A DNA stretch of 64,000 nt from Crocinitomicaceae bacterium (GTDB lineage Bacteria; Bacteroidota; Bacteroidia; Flavobacteriales_D; Sanyastnellaceae). The position numbers were made by a program, and so were the translations under genes. Shown in pieces: positions 17,793-26,292 of the stretch; within the stretch, counting starts at the first letter, position 1, and the number at the start of each line of letters is the position of its first letter. The notes beneath the pieces were generated by a model that did not search any database, was not told the origin of the DNA, and was given only the letters and a program-made list of their open reading frames with translations. The stretch spans positions 1 to 64,000 of the forward strand of contig NZRP01000049.1 in the NCBI GenBank assembly GCA_002693775.1. Reading direction: 5' to 3'.

Positions 17793-18730
17793 TGTCTAGG
17801 ATTAATTTCTTCATAGTAGGTGCGGCAAAGGGGGGGACGACTACCGTTTTTGAAAGACTGAACAATAGACCTGATGTTTATTTGAGCCCCCTAAAGGAGC
17901 CCAACTATTATTCATCAGACATCGACATTGCGAAGTTCTCTCCAGAGTTCAAGGCAAATACAAGGCTTGATTTATCTGATTACTTCAAGACCTCCCCTCT
18001 TGAGTTACGCCAAATAGGTTTTGTTCGCGACCCAGAAGATTACGCAAAGCTTTTCGCTTCAGCTCCTGATTGCGCAAAAATCATTGGAGAATGTAGCACC
18101 TCATATCTGTGGTCAGAAGAGGCTCCCAAGCGCATCGTTCAAGCCCATCCTGAAGCGAAAATCCTCATCATACTGAGAAATCCTATCGACAGGCTTTACT
18201 CACATTATATGATGGCTCGCAAATACGGATTCACATCCCTACCACTTATCGATGCGGTTAAAAAGGACATGGACCGTCCTGAAAAGGGTTGGGGCGCAAG
18301 TGAGTTATTTGTTGATTTGGGCCTTTATACAGACCAAATCTCTCGCTATAAAGAGCTCTTCCCAGCAGCTTCGATAAAGATTATGCAGACCTCAGATCTG
18401 CGTAACCCACATTCTTGGCAAGACCTACTCAACTGGCTCGACCTACCTCGACTAGATACACCTAAGGGTATAACAGACAAATCAAAAGACGCCAATACAG
18501 CAGGCCTTCCCAGATTCGAGGCTCTCAACCGCGCCCTAACTAAGGGCGGTTTAAAGCGTAAACTGGGCAACATGCTACCACCATCTGTCAAGGCCTCACT
18601 TGTCAAGTGGTACTATAGCTCTGATAACCTCCCTAAAATGTCGGCGGAAGAACGTAAGTTTCTCAAAGCAATCTATTCAAAAGAATTATCGAGACTGAAC
18701 GCTAAGCATGGAATCAGCTTCGAGCTCTAG
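17792..18730 (+). CDS. PAPS-dependent sulfotransferase
   Basis: A 312-residue protein of the sulfotransferase family that moves sulfate from PAPS to a hydroxyl or amino acceptor. The 5'-phosphosulfate loop is GAAKGGTTT (10-18), and the 3'-phosphate motif is ILRNPIDRLYSHYM (127-140), with Arg129/Arg134 and Ser137 in the expected places; GECSTSYLW (99-107) also matches the family. There is no signal peptide, so it is probably cytoplasmic and acts on a lipid-linked glycan or small molecule. It is coupled to the flippase by a one-base overlap. Its 3' end overlaps the convergent M23 peptidase gene by 45 bases. Confidence 0.93.
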   Translation: MSRINFFIVGAAKGGTTTVFERLNNRPDVYLSPLKEPNYYSSDIDIAKFSPEFKANTRLDLSDYFKTSPLELRQIGFVRDPEDYAKLFASAPDCAKIIGECSTSYLWSEEAPKRIVQAHPEAKILIILRNPIDRLYSHYMMARKYGFTSLPLIDAVKKDMDRPEKGWGASELFVDLGLYTDQISRYKELFPAASIKIMQTSDLRNPHSWQDLLNWLDLPRLDTPKGITDKSKDANTAGLPRFEALNRALTKGGLKRKLGNMLPPSVKASLVKWYYSSDNLPKMSAEERKFLKAIYSKELSRLNAKHGISFEL

Positions 18731-19915
18731 CCTATTAACCTCGACGGCAAAGGCGTCCATCATATCGTCTCTTACTGGAGTGTCTGGCGGGAAAGCCTCC
18801 TGCCTGTGATCTACCTGCTGACCGTGTTTCCAAAATCTAAAACAAACGTGCGGTCCTGTAGCTAGCCCTGTGCTTCCCACCTTACCAATAACGTCCCCTT
18901 GTTTAACTACATCACCCACCTTAACTAGCCTCTTACTCATGTGCAGGTACTGTGTTTCATAGGTCGCATTATGCCTAATTTTCACGTAGTGCCCGTTATT
19001 CCTTTTGTACTCACTCTTTATTATAGTCCCACTACCTACAGCTCTAATAGGAGTCCCCTTTGGAGCTGCATAATCTGTTCCTAAATGCGGCTTCACCTTC
19101 TTAAGCACGGGATGAAAGCGCTTTTTATTAAACCCACTCGACATCCTGCCAAATTCAATTGGAGTCTTTAAAAACGCCTTTCTCAATGACGCTCCAGTTG
19201 GGTCAAACCAATCAGGACCATCCCCCTGGTCAAATCTGTAAGCCTTAAAATCCACCCCCCTATGAGTGAAGTTAGAAGCGAGAACTTGAGGCATATTCAC
19301 AGGCGATTCGTTCACCCTTTGTTGCATGTAGTACACATCAAAAGAATCCCCCTTCTGCACATGCGAAAAGTCAATAGTCCAATCATAAACTGAAGCCATA
19401 GAAAGCGCCAGCTTTTCACTCTCGCCTGCCGCTACAATATCCATGGAAAGTGAGTTTGTAATTACTCCCTGCACCCTTTTGTAAATCGTATCAGTTGGGT
19501 ATTCTCCATTGTATGCACCCAAAGTATCACTAAGAGAAAACACCACATAATCTGTTTTACTCTTTTCATAAATAAGCCATTGTGGAACTCTCAAGCTGTC
19601 TAAACTTGACGCAACCCACCAAGGATAGCCAACCTTCATGTTAACGACATTGAACACGTCTCTGCTGTTCGCCGCAAGAGTAGCCACCTGTCCTGGGGTG
19701 ATGCCGTAGGCGTCTAGTAGGTGCGATAGGGTTTGTCCTGATTTAATCTTCCCAGAATCAACTTGCAGACTATCCCAGTACAGCCCAAACCTCATCCTAG
19801 GCTCCGGATCTGGCGAAGTTATAATCACCCCGGGCAGTTTATCAGAATTATACAGGGCGATTGCAAAGACGCATCCGACTCCAAATAATACTATAGCCCA
19901 GGCTTTCTTGCTCAT
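18686..19915 (-). CDS. M23-family (LytM/NlpD-type) peptidase with atypical HxC site
   Basis: A 409-residue envelope protein with an N-terminal membrane anchor (~4-20) followed by a LysM-like part and a C-terminal M23 peptidase/EnvC-like domain, expected to cut peptidoglycan cross-links. The zinc-binding HxxxD is H277/D281 in HLGTDYAAP. The second motif, usually HxH, reads GPHVCFRFW (H356, C358), so Cys stands where the zinc-binding His is expected. An ATG at 19948 also exists, but 19915 gives a proper membrane anchor and a one-base TAATG overlap with the tryptophan dioxygenase stop. The 3' end overlaps the sulfotransferase gene on the other strand. Confidence 0.9.
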   Translation of the reverse strand: MSKKAWAIVLFGVGCVFAIALYNSDKLPGVIITSPDPEPRMRFGLYWDSLQVDSGKIKSGQTLSHLLDAYGITPGQVATLAANSRDVFNVVNMKVGYPWWVASSLDSLRVPQWLIYEKSKTDYVVFSLSDTLGAYNGEYPTDTIYKRVQGVITNSLSMDIVAAGESEKLALSMASVYDWTIDFSHVQKGDSFDVYYMQQRVNESPVNMPQVLASNFTHRGVDFKAYRFDQGDGPDWFDPTGASLRKAFLKTPIEFGRMSSGFNKKRFHPVLKKVKPHLGTDYAAPKGTPIRAVGSGTIIKSEYKRNNGHYVKIRHNATYETQYLHMSKRLVKVGDVVKQGDVIGKVGSTGLATGPHVCFRFWKHGQQVDHRQEAFPPDTPVRDDMMDAFAVEVNRLELEADSMLSVQSR

Positions 19916-20889
19916 TATTTTATGCCAAACACCTCGCGTTTCACCCATCCTTTACCCCATTCAGTCAGCTCTTCGTCTGTCCAAAGCTCTGGATAAAATA
20001 TGCGCTTTTGGAATCTTGGCGGAAGGTATTTCTGCCAGTTAGTTCCACCTGTAGCTGCGATGTCTTCCACGTCTTTTTGAAGGTAGCGAATGGCGCTTTT
20101 GTAGTGCATGAGAGGCCAGTTGATGTTAACGTTTACATCTAACCAACGCATTGCTTGCTTCAATTCGTCTGTCATCTGAACTTCTCTTGAAAGAGATCTA
20201 ATGTTGCAATTGAAAAACTCCTTAGCAAGCTCAAGGAATTCTAAGTCGTATTTATCCTCAAACTGTCTTAGAGTTAGAGTTTTTTTTCCGGTTTTAACCT
20301 CGATAGCCCCTTCTCTCCAATAGAGGTGTTTAGCTAGATTGGGGATATCTGATTTGTTGTGGTCAGCATACTTTTCCCTAATATCCTTGTGTACTATTCT
20401 GTCGAGTGAAGTAGAACAGATTTCAATCTTTCTGTATTGACCTGACTGGAACCCTGACGCGGGAAGAAGTGACATTCTGAATTGAAGGAATTCAGCTTGG
20501 TCCATACCATCGACCATTATGTTGAAACTATGAGTAAGAGCTTCGAAATATCTGTTTATTCGCCTCACTCTCTCGTGCAGAAATTCAGTGTTTACGCTAC
20601 CTTTTTCCGACTCAATTTTAAGCCTTTTAAATTCATTCATGCTGAGCTTGAAGTAAAGCTCAGTAATCTGGTGATAGATTATGAAAATCTCCTCATCAGG
20701 GAAGGGGGTCTTAGGCTGCTGTAGTGTGAGTAGAGTATCAAGGTTGATATAGTCCCAGTAAGTGAGGAAATCAGCGTATAGTAGGCCGTCGAGATACGAT
20801 ACAAGGTCTTGGCCTACAGAAGAGTATTTCTCCTGTAAAAGCTGGATCTTCTCAATTATCTCTGGGCTTAAATCCGTCTTAGTATGCAT
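19915..20889 (-). CDS. Tryptophan 2,3-dioxygenase family protein
   Basis: A 324-residue protein of the heme-dependent tryptophan 2,3-dioxygenase (TDO/KynA) family, which opens the indole ring to N-formylkynurenine, the first step of the kynurenine pathway. Matching family features are EEIFIIYHQITELYFK (~75-90), LQFRMSLLPASGFQSGQYR, and near the C-terminus a probable heme-ligand His in NWPLMHYKSAIRYL followed by ATGGTNWQKYLPP. This last block replaces the classic GTGGSSG, so it is the longer Bacteroidota subtype. It lies 19 bases after a RidA-family gene and overlaps the M23 gene. Enzymatic activity is inferred from family. Confidence 0.9.
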   Translation of the reverse strand: MHTKTDLSPEIIEKIQLLQEKYSSVGQDLVSYLDGLLYADFLTYWDYINLDTLLTLQQPKTPFPDEEIFIIYHQITELYFKLSMNEFKRLKIESEKGSVNTEFLHERVRRINRYFEALTHSFNIMVDGMDQAEFLQFRMSLLPASGFQSGQYRKIEICSTSLDRIVHKDIREKYADHNKSDIPNLAKHLYWREGAIEVKTGKKTLTLRQFEDKYDLEFLELAKEFFNCNIRSLSREVQMTDELKQAMRWLDVNVNINWPLMHYKSAIRYLQKDVEDIAATGGTNWQKYLPPRFQKRIFYPELWTDEELTEWGKGWVKREVFGIK

Positions 20890-20908
20890 ATGTGCAAGTT
20901 CGGAAAAC

Positions 20909-21352
20909 CTAGTTGGTTTTCACTGTTGCAATGCACTTTAATTCAATAGCGATGGGAGTGGGAAGGCAATTTATTTCCACTGTAGTTCTACAAGGTCTGT
21001 TCTCTGAAGAGCTAGGAAAATACTCAGCGTAAATCGTGTTGAAAGTTTTGAAGTCTCTTTTCATATTTACAAGGAACACAGTAATATCAACTAATTCGTT
21101 CCAGCTACTGTCGCTTGCCTCAAGAATGGCTTTAACGTTCGCAAAAACCGCGTGCACCTGAGCAGAAAAATCGAATTTAACAACTTCACCATTTTCATTA
21201 ATCTCAAGGCCTGGAACCCTGCTATCTCCATCTCCAGAGCCTGCCACCCTTGGGCCTACTCCACTTAAAAACAACAATTCTCCCACCCTGCGTGCGTGTG
21301 GGTATGATCCTACTGGCTTAGGAGCCGACGAAGTTGAAATGCTATCACTCAT
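20909..21352 (-). CDS. RidA/YjgF-family protein, candidate 2-aminomuconate deaminase
   Basis: A 147-residue member of the RidA (YER057c/UK114) family, whose small trimeric enzymes hydrolyse enamines and imines. The core signature is clear: GSYPHARRVGELLFLSGVGP near the N-terminus, LVDITVFLVNM, FNTIYAEYFP and the C-terminal RTTVEINCLPTPIAIELKCIA. Longer RidA proteins of this kind next to tryptophan-degradation genes are often the 2-aminomuconate deaminase of the kynurenine/aminomuconate route. Adjacency to the dioxygenase supports that role, but it is an inference. It heads the short operon leading to TDO and M23. Confidence 0.85.
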   Translation of the reverse strand: MSDSISTSSAPKPVGSYPHARRVGELLFLSGVGPRVAGSGDGDSRVPGLEINENGEVVKFDFSAQVHAVFANVKAILEASDSSWNELVDITVFLVNMKRDFKTFNTIYAEYFPSSSENRPCRTTVEINCLPTPIAIELKCIATVKTN

Positions 21353-21356
21353 GCCC

Positions 21357-21364
21357 CAAAGCTA
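21357..21364 (-). promoter_or_regulatory. -7 promoter box for the RidA-TDO-M23 operon
   Basis: On the minus strand TAGCTTTG lies four bases before the ATG at 21352, matching TAnnTTTG and the same spacing seen elsewhere in the window. Confidence 0.65.
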
Positions 21365-21386
21365 ATGCCTTTCGTACCTTGCATGC

Positions 21387-22676
21387 ATGCGTTATCAAAA
21401 ATTACCTTCATCGCTTTACGTGCGAAACAGAAAATCATTTGTAGATGCTATGGAAAACAAGGGGTTAGCCCTGTTTTTTTCTAATGACATTTATCCGACT
21501 AGTGCTGACGGTACTCTGCCGTTTAAGCAGTCGGCTGACGCATTCTATATGTCTGGAGTGGATCAAGAAGAAACAATTCTTCTATTATTCCCTGGAGCAC
21601 ATGCTGAAGCAGATAGGGAAATTTTATTCTCACTTGAAACTAGTGAGGAGCTTGCGATTTGGCATGGTGCCAAGCTCACTAAAGCGGAGGTTACAGACCA
21701 AACAGGCATTAAAAACGTTCAATGGCTTAGCACGTTTGAGTCTACTCTTCACAGGCTTATGTCTGAGGCTGAGGTATTGTACTTAAACGACAACCAGCAC
21801 ACTAGAGCTAACTCTCCTGTTGAAACAAGGGAGATTAGAGAAAACGCGCGCATCAAGGCGAAATACCCAAACCATAGAGTTGAAAGGTCTGCACCTATTC
21901 TTCATAAAATTAGATCAATAAAAGCTGACGAAGAAATTATGCAGATGCAACGCGCTTGTGACATCACTAAGGCAGGATTCGATAGAGTTCTTCAGTTTGT
22001 GAAGCCTGGCGTGATGGAATATGAAATTGAAGCAGAATTTATGCATGAGTTCTTGCGCCATGGGTCGAGAGGGTTCGCATATACGCCTATCATTGGATCT
22101 GGATTTAACGCTTGTGTGCTACACTACATTGAAAATCAAAGCGAGTGTAAAGCTGGCGATGTTATTTTGATGGATGTTGGTGCTGAGTACGGCAACTACG
22201 CTGCAGATATGACTCGTTGCATCCCTGTTAGCGGAAGATTCACAGATCGTCAGAAAGCAGTTTACAACTCTGTTTACTGTGTTATGCAAGAAGCTATGAA
22301 ACTTCTAAAGCCAGGAGTTAGTCTTCACGAATACCACAAGGAAGTAGGCGAGTTGATGACCAAGCAACTCCTTGATCTTAAGCTAATCGACAATCATGAC
22401 GTGGCAAAGCAGAATCCTTCATGGCCAGCTTATAAAAAGTACTTTATGCACGGCACTTCTCATTTTATAGGATTGGATGTGCACGATGTAGGGCTTTGGC
22501 ATGAGCCGATAGCAGAAGGAAATGTATTCACTGTTGAACCAGGGATTTACATCAGAGAAGAGAACCTAGGAATTAGACTTGAAAACGACATTGTAATCAA
22601 GAAAGATGGTTTCCACGATTTAATGAGCCAAATTCCGTTGAAGGCTGATGCAATTGAGGACGCAATGAACCCATAA
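21387..22676 (+). CDS. pepP: Xaa-Pro aminopeptidase (M24B family)
   Basis: A 429-residue metallopeptidase that removes N-terminal residues preceding proline. It has an N-terminal AMP_N domain (~1-150) and a C-terminal pita-bread M24 domain. All five metal ligands are visible: D263 (LMDVGAEYG), D274 (AADMTR), H359 (HGTSHFIGLDVHD), E384 (VEPGIYI) and E399 (RLENDIVI). The length fits the family. An ATG four bases upstream is out of frame, so 21387 is the start; both lie in a GCATGCATGC palindrome (21381-21390). It is divergent from the RidA operon. Confidence 0.96.
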   Translation: MRYQKLPSSLYVRNRKSFVDAMENKGLALFFSNDIYPTSADGTLPFKQSADAFYMSGVDQEETILLLFPGAHAEADREILFSLETSEELAIWHGAKLTKAEVTDQTGIKNVQWLSTFESTLHRLMSEAEVLYLNDNQHTRANSPVETREIRENARIKAKYPNHRVERSAPILHKIRSIKADEEIMQMQRACDITKAGFDRVLQFVKPGVMEYEIEAEFMHEFLRHGSRGFAYTPIIGSGFNACVLHYIENQSECKAGDVILMDVGAEYGNYAADMTRCIPVSGRFTDRQKAVYNSVYCVMQEAMKLLKPGVSLHEYHKEVGELMTKQLLDLKLIDNHDVAKQNPSWPAYKKYFMHGTSHFIGLDVHDVGLWHEPIAEGNVFTVEPGIYIREENLGIRLENDIVIKKDGFHDLMSQIPLKADAIEDAMNP

Positions 22677-22717
22677 ATTTCATACCTTGTTGACCATAAC
22701 ACACAGTCAGCAAGAAA

Positions 22718-24406
22718 ATGAAATTGAAGTTTACGACAGTCTTATTCTTAGCCCTAATCACAACCTTTTTAGCTAAGGCCCAGTTCACTGGGTTTACTGC
22801 AGAGCTAGACACTGTCTTTTTTGGAGCGAACACCCCTGATACGGATGATCCGTTTGACCCAGAAGGCAATCTAGAATTCTACGGAGCATATAAGATTTAT
22901 GCAAACTTTACTAATCCTATGGATGCATTGAGTGCAGTTTACTCAGATGTTGAATCACTAGGAACTCCGTCTATGTACATCGACGCTCCATGTGGATGTC
23001 ACAATCCAGTTGAAGGATCTTACATTATGGATGCCTCTAACCCATCTTCTATTTGGATGGGGCCATTCCTTGATTGGGAGTATGACACTTATATGACGAT
23101 AGGAATGCCAAGTTCAGACGCCCCAGGCTCACTACCTCAGGGCGTAGGAATACCAGCTGATGGGTCTAACATCTGTTCAGACATTATCACCAACGGTTCA
23201 CTCTTCAGCGTAGGAATGCCACAAAACTCGGTAGCTGGTGCTGATCTAAAAGTTCTTGTTGCTCAGGTAACTACTTGCGGACATTTTTCATTCAGTGCTT
23301 GTGTTCAGGTGTTTATCGACGGAGACCAGGAGCAGATTCAATACACCTGCCCAGGGGTTCTTGAGGTAATGCATGTATACGAGGATGGAGTATGTGTTAA
23401 TGATGCTGATGGAGACGGAATTTGTGATGAGTTTGAGGTGATAGGATGCATGGAGGAAGATGCTTGTAACTACGACCTAGAAGCCACAGATAACACAGGA
23501 GGATGTGATTACAGCTGTTATGGTTGTACAGATGAATTTTCTTGTAATTACAACGACGAGGCTACACTGGATGATGGAACATGTGAGTACACTTCTTGTG
23601 CTGGATGTACTGACCCTGTAGCTTGTAATTTCAACGTTACAGCTTGGCTAGAGGACGGAACATGTGAGTACACATCGTGCGCAGGCTGCATTATTCCTGA
23701 AGCTTGTAACTACCAAGAAGAGATGACTATTGACGATGGGTCTTGTATCCTACCTGGCGATCCATGTGATGATGGCGAAGAGTACACATACGACGACTTT
23801 ATACAAGATGACTGTTCTTGCACAGGGTACGGCTGCGATGATTCCGACGCCTGTAATTACAACCCTAATGCGATACCTAACAATAGCATCTGCAACTACA
23901 TCACCCTGTATAGCATTATAGGTGAGATAAATCCTAATGCCATAATGCTGTTAACATACAGTTACCCAAACACTCCTGGCTCTACTTATGAGTGGGTAAC
24001 AACTTTTGGAGATGTAGAAGATGGTGAGGGAACAAGTGAAGTTGAAGTTGCATGGTGGGGTGATGACCAAGGAACAATCTGTGTCACTGAAACAAACGGT
24101 GGTGGCTGTTCTGGAGAGCAGGTTTGCTTAGATGTAGATATCATTCCTGTGAATATTGATGAACTGGGAGAAGTGCCGTTTATCGTGTATCCATCTCCTG
24201 CTACATCGACACTTAATATCAGAACAATTAACCAAGTTGACCAGGCGATAATCCAAATTAGAGATACTTCAGGCAGGTTAGTTTACACATCTTCTATGAA
24301 TAGAATGTCTACAGTAGATGTGAGCTCTCTAGCACGAGGAACATATTTAGTAAAGTTAATTTCTGGCGACTCTCAGAGTCAGTTTAGAAGAGTAGTTCTA
24401 CATTAA
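22718..24406 (+). CDS. Secreted Cys-rich repeat protein with T9SS type A sorting domain
   Basis: A 562-residue secreted protein. Residues 1-22 are a signal peptide ending AKAQ. Residues ~25-225 form an unrecognised globular region with Cys pairs. A calcium-loop-like DADGDGICDEFE (229-240) leads into five GC(T/M)xxxACNY-type repeats, and residues 486-562 are a type A sorting domain (FIVYPSPATSTLNIR ... ARGTYLVKL). Repeats of this kind are common in surface proteins of marine Bacteroidota, but their role is unknown; adhesion or calcium/disulfide-stabilised stalk formation is plausible. It begins 42 bases after pepP and 25 bases before the DUF1800 gene. Confidence 0.87.
   Translation: MKLKFTTVLFLALITTFLAKAQFTGFTAELDTVFFGANTPDTDDPFDPEGNLEFYGAYKIYANFTNPMDALSAVYSDVESLGTPSMYIDAPCGCHNPVEGSYIMDASNPSSIWMGPFLDWEYDTYMTIGMPSSDAPGSLPQGVGIPADGSNICSDIITNGSLFSVGMPQNSVAGADLKVLVAQVTTCGHFSFSACVQVFIDGDQEQIQYTCPGVLEVMHVYEDGVCVNDADGDGICDEFEVIGCMEEDACNYDLEATDNTGGCDYSCYGCTDEFSCNYNDEATLDDGTCEYTSCAGCTDPVACNFNVTAWLEDGTCEYTSCAGCIIPEACNYQEEMTIDDGSCILPGDPCDDGEEYTYDDFIQDDCSCTGYGCDDSDACNYNPNAIPNNSICNYITLYSIIGEINPNAIMLLTYSYPNTPGSTYEWVTTFGDVEDGEGTSEVEVAWWGDDQGTICVTETNGGGCSGEQVCLDVDIIPVNIDELGEVPFIVYPSPATSTLNIRTINQVDQAIIQIRDTSGRLVYTSSMNRMSTVDVSSLARGTYLVKLISGDSQSQFRRVVLH
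23444..23902 (+). repeat. Five tandem Cys-rich protein repeats (GCxxxxACNYN type)
   Basis: Residues 243-395 of the secreted protein hold five degenerate copies of about 27-30 residues: GCMEEDACNY, GCTDEFSCNY, GCTDPVACNF, GCIIPEACNY and GCDDSDACNY. The first four end in a DDGTC/DGSC-type motif; the last, interrupted by a DDCSC linker, ends in SICNY. The DNA copies are diverged, so this is an old protein-level repeat, not a recent duplication. Confidence 0.85.
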
Positions 24407-24430
24407 GATTTACACGAAAAGAAGTTGCTC

Positions 24431-26287
24431 ATGAGACATGTTACCGCGCTAACATTAGTTATTGTTCTGGCCAGCTTTAATTGTATTGCACAGGGAGCAC
24501 CTCACTCAGATTACCTGGGTGCTGGGCATATTACTGGGGTTACTGTTACAACTAGCGGTACCGGATTTTTTGGGGAGGGTGTAAACACAATTAATGCATC
24601 TGGGCTTGATCAGCACCTGAGGGATGCTGCGAGGTTTTTAGGCCAAAGCACAACAGGTGCTAATTACGAGGCTATTGAGTCCCTCTCCACTGAGAGCTAT
24701 GAAACATGGATTGATAATCAGATGGTCATGCCGGAGATGACTTATCTGGACTCTTCGAAGATGGTTTGGGACCACTTTGTGCAGGCGTATTTCGATGAGT
24801 GGGGTCAGATTGTAATTGAGGGGAATGAAGATGTTTTTCCTGCGAGTTTTTATTGGAGGATGGCTTGGTGGCATAACGCAATGCACGGAGAAGACTTACT
24901 AAGACAGAAGGTAGCACTCGCATTAAGTGAGCTATTAGTTGTGTCTGAGGATTCAAGGTTAGATTCGGACGCGTTTGGGCTAGCTTCTTATTATGATGTG
25001 TTATATAGCAATGCATTTGGCAATTATCGAGACCTTTTGGAGGAGGTTACTTATCATCCAGCGATGGGATATTATCTCAGTTCGATTAATAATGAGCCTA
25101 CGAATGAGGAAATGAATATCCACCCTGATGAGAATTATGCGAGGGAGATAATGCAGCTTTTTACAATTGGACTTTATGAGCTCAATCAAGATGGCACGCT
25201 TATTCTTGATTCGGGAGGAATGCCTATTGAGACTTATGATAACAGTGATATTGGTGAGTTTGCAAGGGTGTTTACGGGGCTAGGTCCAGCTGGATATTGG
25301 GCGCCTTGGGAGGATTATTCTGAGGAGGAGCCTATTTGGGGAGTTTGGTATAATACCATTCCTTTTATCGATGCTACTCAGCCCATGTTGATGTTCGAGG
25401 ACTATCACGAGGGAGGTGTAAAGCACTTGCTAAATGGAGCTGCAACATTAGATGGTGCATCTGGCGAGGAGGATATTGATGTAGCTCTGGACAACCTGTT
25501 TTATCATCAGAACACTGCTCCTTTTGTGAGCAAGAATTTAATTATGCGACTCGTCAAGAGTAACCCTACTCCTGAATATGTTGCCAGGGTTGCTTCCGTG
25601 TTTAACGACAACGGTGCAGGAGTAAAGGGCGATTTAGGAGCTGTAGTGAAGGCGATTTTGCTTGATGTCGAAGCAAGGGATTGTGAGTGGATTTCAGATC
25701 CATATAGCGGAAAGATGAGAGAGCCTATGATTAGGTACATCCAACTTTTGAAGGCATTCGATGCTCAAAATGAAAGCGGAAAGATGTTTTCTGTAGGATG
25801 GAACACAAGTGATATACAGCACCCTTTAAACTCCCCTTCCGTTTTTAATTTTTTTCTTCCAACTTATGCCCCTTCAGGACCTATTATGGACTCGTCTTTA
25901 GTAGCTCCTGAGTTTGAGCTTTTAAATTCTACAATAGCCATAGAATATATTAACATGAGCTTTGATATTATTTGGAGTGAAAATTATATGGAATCGATAA
26001 CTTTAGCTAGCCCAGAAAATATCGGATATCCGTGGTGGGAAATAGGCTTTTCCAACCCGGAAGACCATGTTGAATTAGACTTTAATGAGGAGATTTCTTT
26101 GGCCGCCTATGACCCTGCAGCTATGATAGAACGATTAAATTTACTTCTAGGTGGAGGTACAATTTCAAGCGCCACAATGCAGACAATAGTTAATATTATA
26201 GATGTAGATTATTTGGAACCCTCAGATAGAGTAAAATTAGCTCTGTACTTTATTCTTATTTCACCTGATTACGTTATCCAAAAGTAA
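24431..26287 (+). CDS. DUF1800 family secreted protein
   Basis: A 618-residue protein with a signal peptide (MRHVTALTLVIVLASFNCIAQ). A TTG six bases upstream is in frame, but the ATG at 24431 starts the signal peptide directly. DUF1800 marks are DAARFLGQSTTGANYEAI (~65-82), RMAWWHNAMHG..LLRQKVALALSELLVVS, and ENYAREIMQLFTIGLYELNQDG. The domain reaches the C-terminus and there is no T9SS sorting domain. Family function is unknown; DUF1800 genes are almost always followed by a DUF1501 gene, as here, 5 bases downstream. Together they probably act as a pair in the periplasm or on the cell surface. Confidence 0.9.
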   Translation: MRHVTALTLVIVLASFNCIAQGAPHSDYLGAGHITGVTVTTSGTGFFGEGVNTINASGLDQHLRDAARFLGQSTTGANYEAIESLSTESYETWIDNQMVMPEMTYLDSSKMVWDHFVQAYFDEWGQIVIEGNEDVFPASFYWRMAWWHNAMHGEDLLRQKVALALSELLVVSEDSRLDSDAFGLASYYDVLYSNAFGNYRDLLEEVTYHPAMGYYLSSINNEPTNEEMNIHPDENYAREIMQLFTIGLYELNQDGTLILDSGGMPIETYDNSDIGEFARVFTGLGPAGYWAPWEDYSEEEPIWGVWYNTIPFIDATQPMLMFEDYHEGGVKHLLNGAATLDGASGEEDIDVALDNLFYHQNTAPFVSKNLIMRLVKSNPTPEYVARVASVFNDNGAGVKGDLGAVVKAILLDVEARDCEWISDPYSGKMREPMIRYIQLLKAFDAQNESGKMFSVGWNTSDIQHPLNSPSVFNFFLPTYAPSGPIMDSSLVAPEFELLNSTIAIEYINMSFDIIWSENYMESITLASPENIGYPWWEIGFSNPEDHVELDFNEEISLAAYDPAAMIERLNLLLGGGTISSATMQTIVNIIDVDYLEPSDRVKLALYFILISPDYVIQK

Positions 26288-26292
26288 TACCC

